From NCBI GenBank assembly GCA_905479815.1, contig CAJQOA010000220.1, positions 1-34,182 of the forward strand: a DNA stretch of 34,182 nucleotides, given 5' to 3'. This DNA comes from an uncultured Psychroserpens sp. (GTDB lineage: Bacteria; Bacteroidota; Bacteroidia; Flavobacteriales; Flavobacteriaceae). The notes beneath the pieces were generated by a model that saw nothing but the letters and a program-made list of their open reading frames with translations, was not told where the DNA came from and did no database searches. A program made the position numbers and the translations under genes. Positions 25,527 through 31,269 of the stretch are shown here, piece by piece; the first letter of the stretch is position 1, and the number at the start of each line of letters is the position of its first letter.

Positions 25527-25670
25527 GGGCGTTACCCTTTTCTGCAGAACGACTTCAAACGGTCAGGCTTTACTCATGAATGTTATTTTATTTTTCGGTA
25601 TTTGTGAATATAAATATTTCGCCAGTCGCTCTCTGTGAGTAGCTCTAACAATGACTCTATTCTTAACGCA
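25527..25670. repeat. Degenerate intergenic repeat of the GGGCGTTACCC type
   Basis: The stretch begins with GGGCGTTACCC (25527-25537), holds GGTCAGGCTTTACTC and CGCCAGTCGCTC, and ends with TTCTTAACGCA (25660-25670). Its ends carry the inverted GCGTTA / TAACGC pair. From memory, intergenic repeats with a GGGCGTTACCC...GGTCGGGCT...CCCTAACGC layout are frequent in Flavobacteriaceae; this looks like a worn copy. It has no ORF and is richer in GC than its surroundings. Only one copy is in the window, so the repeat nature cannot be confirmed here. Confidence 0.5.
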
Positions 25671-25729
25671 TAGTTAAAGAAATATAGATAATATGGAATA
25701 ATTTTTGCTACTTTTAAAATAAAAAAGCA

Positions 25730-26254
25730 ATGAAATATTTATATCTAATTATGGCACTGGTTCTTGTAACCTCATGTGCTCCAATTCGTGTCAATTACGA
25801 TTACGAGAAAACTACAAACTTTAAGAACTACCAAACGTATAACTATTACTCTAATCTTAGTACAGGAATGAGTGATTTAGATACAAAGCGTTTATTATCT
25901 GCATTAAATGACGCTATGCAAAGTAGAGGATATACGCTATCTGAAACTCCTGATTTTTTTATTGATATCAAGAGTACCGAATTTCAACAACAGCGTAATA
26001 ATAATGTTGGTGTTGGACTTGGAGGAGGAGGAGGTAATGTTGGAGGTGGAATTTCAATAGGACTTCCAATAGGTCAAAGTCAATTAGGTAGAGAAATTAG
26101 CTTCGATTTTGTTGATGAAAATAAAAACGGACTCTTTTGGCAAGCCATTTCTGAGTCAAATTATAAACCCAACGCATCTCCCGAAAAACGTGAAGCACAA
26201 TTTGTAGCTCTTGTAAATAAAGTGCTAGAAGGTTTTCCTCCAGAAAAAAAATGA
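25730..26254 (+). CDS. DUF4136-like lipoprotein
   Basis: 174 residues. Lipoprotein signal with lipobox LVTSC (C16), then APIRVNYDYEKTTNFKNYQTYNYY, which matches the opening of DUF4136 proteins (periplasmic lipid-anchored). A glycine-rich segment (GVGLGGGGGNVGGGISIGLPIG) at about 91-113 and ISFDFVDENKNGLFWQA follow, as in the family. The role is unknown. It stands alone after the intergenic repeat; 84 bp separate it from the DinB-like gene. Confidence 0.88.
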   Translation: MKYLYLIMALVLVTSCAPIRVNYDYEKTTNFKNYQTYNYYSNLSTGMSDLDTKRLLSALNDAMQSRGYTLSETPDFFIDIKSTEFQQQRNNNVGVGLGGGGGNVGGGISIGLPIGQSQLGREISFDFVDENKNGLFWQAISESNYKPNASPEKREAQFVALVNKVLEGFPPEKK

Positions 26255-26338
26255 TTTTTTACGCGTTAAGTTATTGTTAATGCATTGATTTAGAGGTTTT
26301 AAATGTTTTATTTTTAAGATGAATTTAAAACATCAATC

Positions 26339-26890
26339 ATGAAAATAAAATTATTTTTATTAGTACTTCTCATGTCATGTAGCACAATGTTTGCGCAACG
26401 ATCTGTCATAGAGATTCCTAAAGGATATTCAGATGATATTGGACAGCTTGTATCCATGTTAGATAATTTAAAAGCTCGTGTAGTAAGAAATGTTTCTAAT
26501 CTGGATAAAAAAGGAACTGATTTTCTTTTAGATGAAGACGCTAATAGCCCTGGAGCTATTATATATCATCTCGCAGCTACCGAAGCGTATTATCAAGTGT
26601 ATACTTTTGAAGGTAGAGGCTTTAATGCAGAAGAAGCTAAAAAATGGGAAACCGCTTTAAACCTAGGTGATAAAGCCAGAAAAGAGTTTAAAGAGAAACC
26701 GATATCCTACTATTTGAAGATTTATGATGAAGTGAGATCAAAAACTAAGACCCTTTTAAAAACAAAAGATGATGAGTGGCTCAAGAATAAAATTGGAGGC
26801 ATGAATATACATTGGGCTTGGTTTCATGTTATGGAGCATCAAGCAAATCATATGGGACAATTGGCATTAATCAAAAAAAGAATCAAATAA
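26339..26890 (+). CDS. Exported DinB-like protein
   Basis: 183 residues. N-terminal signal sequence (about 1-19, ending SCSTMFAQ; a lipoprotein processing site at SCS is also possible). The remainder is a four-helix DinB-type fold with histidines in IIYHLAATEAYY (about 74-85) and the C-terminal HVMEHQANHMGQL (about 162-174), which together form the usual three-histidine metal site. DinB proteins are generally cytosolic thiol-transferase or hydrolase relatives; an exported member is less usual. Upstream is a promoter-like TTG-N21-TATTTTTA. A strong terminator follows. Confidence 0.85.
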   Translation: MKIKLFLLVLLMSCSTMFAQRSVIEIPKGYSDDIGQLVSMLDNLKARVVRNVSNLDKKGTDFLLDEDANSPGAIIYHLAATEAYYQVYTFEGRGFNAEEAKKWETALNLGDKARKEFKEKPISYYLKIYDEVRSKTKTLLKTKDDEWLKNKIGGMNIHWAWFHVMEHQANHMGQLALIKKRIK

Positions 26891-26920
26891 AAAAAGAGAC
26901 TCATATGAGTCTCTTTTTTT
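26889..26920. terminator. Bidirectional terminator, perfect 32-bp palindrome
   Basis: The left arm is AAAAAAAGAGACTCAT and the right arm its exact complement, between the convergent DinB-like (+) and DoxX (-) genes. T-runs of seven follow on both strands. Confidence 0.92.
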
Positions 26921-26937
26921 ATTTGATATTTAGCTTG

Positions 26938-27312
26938 TTAGCTCAATAAGGCCTTGTATTTATCTTTATAGCCGATAAGTACAGCAATATTAAGTACCAA
27001 TAAAACTAATGCTCCTGGAATATTTCCTGGATCTAAAATAGCATGAAATAATACTGCATTTACTGACACACTCATTAAAATGATTGTTAATAAAGCTCCA
27101 AACTTGTTCGTAATTAAAGCTAATCCTGCAACGATTTCTACAATAGCAACTAATACCATTGTTTTAGAATTTACTAGTGCTCCAAAATAAGTCATAGCGT
27201 CTGCACTCATGCCTTCTGGCTGAGGTAAAAATTCAATAAATTTATTAAGTCCGAAGACTAAAACGAAAAGCCCGAGTAAAATTCTCAAGACCATAAATAC
27301 TTTTGAGTTCAT
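26938..27312 (-). CDS. DoxX-family membrane protein
   Basis: 124 residues, four transmembrane helices (about 5-23, 46-66, 70-90, 95-115). The family pattern of an N-terminal LRILLGLFVLVFGLNKF and a Gly-containing VEIVAGLALITNKFGALLTIILM is visible. DoxX proteins are inner-membrane proteins, some tied to quinone or thiol redox, but the role is not clear here. It is convergent with the DinB-like gene. Confidence 0.88.
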   Translation of the reverse strand: MNSKVFMVLRILLGLFVLVFGLNKFIEFLPQPEGMSADAMTYFGALVNSKTMVLVAIVEIVAGLALITNKFGALLTIILMSVSVNAVLFHAILDPGNIPGALVLLVLNIAVLIGYKDKYKALLS

Positions 27313-27517
27313 AATTTTGTTTTATTAGTTAGTACTGTAATATACAGCATTTGTACGTTAAATGCTCTTTTGTTTTGTCGTTGAATTCTTTTTTTACTAA
27401 CAGTTTTAATAATTATTTCCGCTTACCATATACTATTTACCACTCATCATATTATCAATTTTAAAAAGCTAATACTGCTGTATCTTTATATTATCAATAA
27501 AAAACGAATAGTAATCA

Positions 27518-27633
27518 TCAATCAAAAAACAACAGAATCATGATCAATTTAGTAAAAGTAGTAGTTCAATTAATCGTTGACATCGTATTAAGTTAAACCA
27601 TCAAATCAATCAAAAAACATCAATCAAAAAACA
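27518..27633 (+). repeat. Three copies of TCAATCAAAAAACA
   Basis: Exact copies at 27518-27531, 27606-27619 and 27620-27633. The first lies just before the 18-codon ORF and the last two, in tandem, just before the 27640 start codon. An A-rich leader that serves translation initiation, duplicated, is the simplest explanation. Confidence 0.75.
27540..27596 (+). CDS. Possible 18-residue hydrophobic peptide
   Basis: ATG at 27540 to TAA at 27596 encodes MINLVKVVVQLIVDIVLS. The peptide is almost wholly aliphatic with one Lys and one Asp, like a single short membrane helix or amphipathic peptide. A promoter-like TATCTTTA lies upstream, and the leader before it carries the 14-bp repeat that also precedes the next gene, 43 bp downstream. 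It may be a real membrane micropeptide or a regulatory leader ORF for the kinase operon; it could also be chance, as ORFs this short are common. Confidence 0.4.
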   Translation: MINLVKVVVQLIVDIVLS

Positions 27634-27639
27634 TCAATT

Positions 27640-28143
27640 ATGGAACAATCAAGAACGAACAGAACTGACTTATTTCAAAATCAGTTAAAAAATTTTAAAG
27701 CCTTATTGAGTGGCTCTAAAATGGCTACATTGTCAGCAGTTTTTTTAGCAACATTTTCGCTTGTGACAGCCTATATGACTAGAAGTAATTTAGGACAAGC
27801 TATCCCTTTGTTATTAGGCTCTATAGTGCAAATAGTTTATATATTTAAATACTTGCAATTAGATGATATAAAACAAAAGTCATACACACAAAAGTCTTTA
27901 AAAAGTAGTGTTGTAAAGTTTAAAGTATACATGTCTAACCGTAAAAAATATGAAATGTTTGTCATGTCTTTTTGGATAATAATGATGGTGCCATATGCTC
28001 TAAACTATGAATCTACTTTAATTGTTGTTTCTGGTTGCATACTATATATCGTATTAGTTTCCTTTTTTGGTTCGTTAGCATTTAAGAAAGTGGACAATAA
28101 TATTGAGTTATTAGAAGCTACACTAAAAAATGCAGTACAGTGA
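27640..28143 (+). CDS. Four-TM membrane protein before the LytS kinase
   Basis: 167 residues with four hydrophobic helices (about 28-48, 52-70, 105-120, 126-147). The N- and C-terminal parts and the basic loop (KSYTQKSLKSSVVKFKVYMSNRKKYE, about 79-104) should be cytosolic. I do not recognise a family. It lies 51 bp before the LytS-type kinase in the same direction and could be its sensory or auxiliary partner. Confidence 0.75.
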   Translation: MEQSRTNRTDLFQNQLKNFKALLSGSKMATLSAVFLATFSLVTAYMTRSNLGQAIPLLLGSIVQIVYIFKYLQLDDIKQKSYTQKSLKSSVVKFKVYMSNRKKYEMFVMSFWIIMMVPYALNYESTLIVVSGCILYIVLVSFFGSLAFKKVDNNIELLEATLKNAVQ

Positions 28144-28194
28144 TATTAGAAATCAATATGTTTTATATTGTGCTAAATTTTAAGTTATGAGTAA

Positions 28195-29253
28195 ATGAAA
28201 TTAATTACAAACTATAAATACTGGATTTTAAATTTTATAGGCTGGGTCTTCTTTGCTTTTTTTGTGCTTACAATAGATAAGATTTCTTATGCAGAAAATA
28301 TGGAAACTACGCGTTTATATTATTTGATTTCTGAAGGGTTTCTATGCGGTTTTTTAGGTTTTATATTGTCTTTTGTCATTTTGTTTTATTTTGAGAAGTA
28401 CTTTAATGTTGGAGATTTTACTAAAAAAGATGTTATAAAGCTAATCGTTGTATTTATAGCGGTACAAGTTGTCTATCATATTTTACTTTGGCCAATACTT
28501 AATATTCCTACAAACTATTTTTTTGGTAGATCAATTGGTGTTAGTTTTTATATGAAGTTGACTAATGTGCCACATTTTGCGACCTATTTTATCGTTTGGA
28601 TGTTTGTTATTCTTTCCATAAAAATTTACCATCATATAAATACCATTAAGCTTCGTCAAGCAGAACTTCAAACAAGTTTAAAAGAGTCTCAGCTCAACAC
28701 ATTAAAAGGGCAAATAAACCCTCATTTTATGTTTAATAGTTTAAATAATATTAGAGGTTTGATGCTAGAAGATGTTGGTAAAGCACGTAATATGCTTACG
28801 AGTCTTTCAGAAACGTTACGGTATTCACTCACAAAAAACGATGCAACTTCAATAGCATTAGAAGACGAGTTAGAAATGGTAGAAAATTATGTAGCCATTT
28901 CAAAAATTCAGTTTGAGGATCGCTTGCATTTTGAAACCCATATAGATGAAGCATCTTTAACAAAATTAATTCCGCCAATGATAATTCAAATGCTTGTAGA
29001 AAACGCTATTAAACATGGTATTTCAAATTTAAAAAGTGGAGGTAAAGTCACTCTAACTACAAAAGTGAATGAGGATTTTTTAGAAATTGAAGTTATCAAT
29101 TCTGGTCGTATTGAATATAATCAAAACGGAACACAACTTGGGTTAAAAAATATTGAAAAGCGATTAGAGTTATTATATGTTAATCGAGCAACATTCAATT
29201 TAAATGAAGTAGATAATCAAGTGATAGCAACTATTAAAATTCCTGTAATATGA
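28195..29253 (+). CDS. LytS/YehU-type sensor histidine kinase
   Basis: 352 residues. Four transmembrane helices (about 10-28, 45-63, 78-100, 125-143), then a short coiled coil (KLRQAELQTSLKESQLNTLKGQ) and the His_kinase domain with phospho-acceptor H177 in GQINPHFMFNSLNNI. The ATPase part has the N-box VENAIKHGI and the G-box-like GLKNIEKRLELLY. It has no separate periplasmic sensor domain, so the signal is probably sensed in the membrane. It overlaps the response-regulator gene by 4 bases (ATGA). This pairing is the standard LytS/LytR arrangement in Bacteroidetes. Confidence 0.95.
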   Translation: MKLITNYKYWILNFIGWVFFAFFVLTIDKISYAENMETTRLYYLISEGFLCGFLGFILSFVILFYFEKYFNVGDFTKKDVIKLIVVFIAVQVVYHILLWPILNIPTNYFFGRSIGVSFYMKLTNVPHFATYFIVWMFVILSIKIYHHINTIKLRQAELQTSLKESQLNTLKGQINPHFMFNSLNNIRGLMLEDVGKARNMLTSLSETLRYSLTKNDATSIALEDELEMVENYVAISKIQFEDRLHFETHIDEASLTKLIPPMIIQMLVENAIKHGISNLKSGGKVTLTTKVNEDFLEIEVINSGRIEYNQNGTQLGLKNIEKRLELLYVNRATFNLNEVDNQVIATIKIPVI

Positions 29254-29978
29254 CTATTTTAAAAGCAGTAATTGTAGAAGATTCTCGTTTAGCTCGTAAT
29301 GAGTTAAAAGAACTCATGAAAGCACACAAAGAGATTGAACTTATTGGAGAAGCAGAAAACGTAGATGAAGGTTTTGATCTCATCAATAAAACCAAACCAG
29401 ACTTACTTTTTTTAGATATTAATATGCCAGAAAAAGATGGTTTTGAGCTTCTAGAGATGTTAGATGAGGTGCCAATTACCATCTTCACTACTGCCTTTGA
29501 TGAGTATGCTATTAAATCTTTTGAGTACAATGCTTTTGATTACTTATTGAAACCCATTAACCAAAAACGTTTTTCAAGTTCTATAGCAAAGGTTTTTGAA
29601 CAAAGTAATCCTGATACTAATACAAACATAAAAACAGAAGGGCTAAGTATAGATAAACAGATCTTTATTAAAGATGGTGAGAAATGTTGGCTAGTAAAAA
29701 TTCAGGATATATCATTATTTGAAATCGTTGGTAATTACACACGCGTCTTTTTTGAAGGTAACAAACCATTGATATATAAATCTCTGGCTCAAATTGAAGA
29801 AAAGCTTCCAGTAGACGTATTCTTTAGAGCGAATAGACAGCAAATAATTAATATCAACCACGTTAAAAAAGTGGTGTCATGGTTTAATGGGAAATTGAAA
29901 ATAGAAATGCAATCTGGAGAAGAAATAGAGATTTCCAGACGTCAATCTTATTTGTTTAAGGAGCAATTGAGTTTTTAA
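29250..29978 (+). CDS. LytTR-type response regulator
   Basis: 242 residues. The receiver domain (about 1-120) has phospho-acceptor D56 in LLFLDINMPEKDG, the acidic pair near the start (VEDSRLARNE) and the conserved Thr/Lys region TAFDEYAIKSFEYNAFDYLLKPI. The LytTR DNA-binding domain (about 135-240) shows EIVGNYTRVFF, FFRANRQQIININHVKKV and ISRRQSYLFKEQL. It is phosphorylated by the adjacent kinase. The targets are unknown; self-regulation of the 27640-29978 operon is plausible. Confidence 0.96.
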   Translation: MTILKAVIVEDSRLARNELKELMKAHKEIELIGEAENVDEGFDLINKTKPDLLFLDINMPEKDGFELLEMLDEVPITIFTTAFDEYAIKSFEYNAFDYLLKPINQKRFSSSIAKVFEQSNPDTNTNIKTEGLSIDKQIFIKDGEKCWLVKIQDISLFEIVGNYTRVFFEGNKPLIYKSLAQIEEKLPVDVFFRANRQQIININHVKKVVSWFNGKLKIEMQSGEEIEISRRQSYLFKEQLSF

Positions 29979-30093
29979 ATACGCTACTGCACTTTATATA
30001 ATAGCCTTGCAATTTTTTCAACTCACTTTTAGCTATAAAAATTAACCTTAATTATTACGATTGTGGCCTGAGAGCATGACAGTATTGTTTTAT

Positions 30094-31158
30094 TTAGTTG
30101 TTATATAAACGTATCATACTCTTCACTTCGAAAGATTGATAATCATTTTCAATTATTCTATTATAAATACTAGGCTTATCCTTAAAGATTTTAATAAATT
30201 TTTTCTTTTTGTCTACAAGGATATATTCTCTATTCTCTTTGATTATGTAGCTTTTTTTGTTTTTTAAATCTCTGTATAAAGATATTTCGCCGACAATTAA
30301 TTGTATGAGTTGTTTCTTTTTTTTATCAATAATATCATTTTTGTAAACTCTACCATTTATTTTAAACCCAATCAATTCACCAGGTTTGTAACTTGATTCT
30401 TTTTTGTTTCGAGTAATGAACTTAATTTTATCATTATATAAAAATGTTTTTTTCATTTTTATTGAGCCCCAAATTGTGTCATTTTCAAAAGGTATTACAT
30501 AGCCAGATGCATACCCTTTTTTTATTGTTGAGTCTATTTGTTTTTCAAACGCTATGGGGTAATTTAATGATTTGTTAGACAGGTCTACTAATAACTCTAT
30601 ATCCTCAAAAGTGAAATTATTTTTTTTTATCAGTTTATAAAGCGTGTTATCTTTTCCTAAAATTTGGTAGAAACTAGACTTAAAATTGGAGGATATGAAT
30701 TCTTCTTGTGATGCCTTTCTGTTGGTTTCGACTGGGTTGTCTAAAAAGAAATTATCATTATTATTATTCTGGTTATTTTCAGGAGTAGTTATTGTATATA
30801 AATCATCTTTATATTTAAGAAAAACGTTCTTCTTATAATCAATCGTAAACTTAGATTTAAGATGTGATTCTACGTAGTATGAAACTTGTCCGTTCTTTAC
30901 TTCAAGAAGAAATTCTGGAAATTTTGTATTCACAGAAACAAAACGAAATGCACCTCTCTGGAAAAAATCAACTTTATCTGCTCTAAATTTTTGTTTTCCA
31001 CTTTCATTTTTAACATACACAATAACATTAGTTTTCCATTCGATTTTACCGTAGATAGTGTCTTTCTCCTTTGTAACCAAATAGTCTTGAGAAGCAAATA
31101 CACATACATTACTTATCAGTAGAAAAGTTGTGATTATTTTTGGTAATGTGATTTTCAT
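30094..31158 (-). CDS. Exported protein with a duplicated domain, function unknown
   Basis: 354 residues with a signal peptide (about 1-22, FLLISNVCVFA). Two copies of a beta-rich segment are visible: the first near residues 25-70 (TKEKDTIYGKIEWKTN, then QKFRADKVDFFQ), the second near 215-270 (PFENDTIWGSIKMKK, then SYKPGELIGFKINGRVY). Both have the DTI(Y/W)G-I start and a (R/K)-x2-(E/V)-x-(F/G)F end. The stretch between has an Asn-rich linker. No known domain was recognised. It stands alone between the LytTR gene and the macroglobulin gene; a link to either is not evident. Confidence 0.82.
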   Translation of the reverse strand: MKITLPKIITTFLLISNVCVFASQDYLVTKEKDTIYGKIEWKTNVIVYVKNESGKQKFRADKVDFFQRGAFRFVSVNTKFPEFLLEVKNGQVSYYVESHLKSKFTIDYKKNVFLKYKDDLYTITTPENNQNNNNDNFFLDNPVETNRKASQEEFISSNFKSSFYQILGKDNTLYKLIKKNNFTFEDIELLVDLSNKSLNYPIAFEKQIDSTIKKGYASGYVIPFENDTIWGSIKMKKTFLYNDKIKFITRNKKESSYKPGELIGFKINGRVYKNDIIDKKKKQLIQLIVGEISLYRDLKNKKSYIIKENREYILVDKKKKFIKIFKDKPSIYNRIIENDYQSFEVKSMIRLYNN

Positions 31159-31196
31159 AATAGTTCGGTTTTAAGGAGCATAAAAGTAGCTAAACT

Positions 31197-31239
31197 AAAA
31201 ACGATTAAGAAATTTCTAATATTGAAATGACCTTAATCG
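31197..31239 (-). terminator. Terminator of the macroglobulin gene
   Basis: Outer stem CGATTAAG (31202-31209) with CTTAATCG (31232-31239), a further inner ATTTC/GAAAT stem, and TTTTT on the minus strand after it. It lies 30 bp downstream of the macroglobulin stop. Confidence 0.65.
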
Positions 31240-31269
31240 CTTTGCAGGTGCTATTGTGTTTTTGATTTG

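Larger units (their letters stand above)
27313..27639. other. 327-bp intergenic region before the LytS/LytTR cluster
   Basis: AT-rich. It holds a near-consensus promoter element TATCTTTA at 27481-27488 on the plus strand, an 18-codon ORF (27540-27596), and three copies of a 14-bp direct repeat. The part from 27313 to about 27480 shows no feature I can support apart from the DoxX promoter region. Confidence 0.5.

Noticed and set aside
27518-27633. Direct repeats as a CRISPR-like array
   Set aside because: The 14-bp units are too short, irregularly spaced, partly tandem without spacers, and placed as translation leaders.
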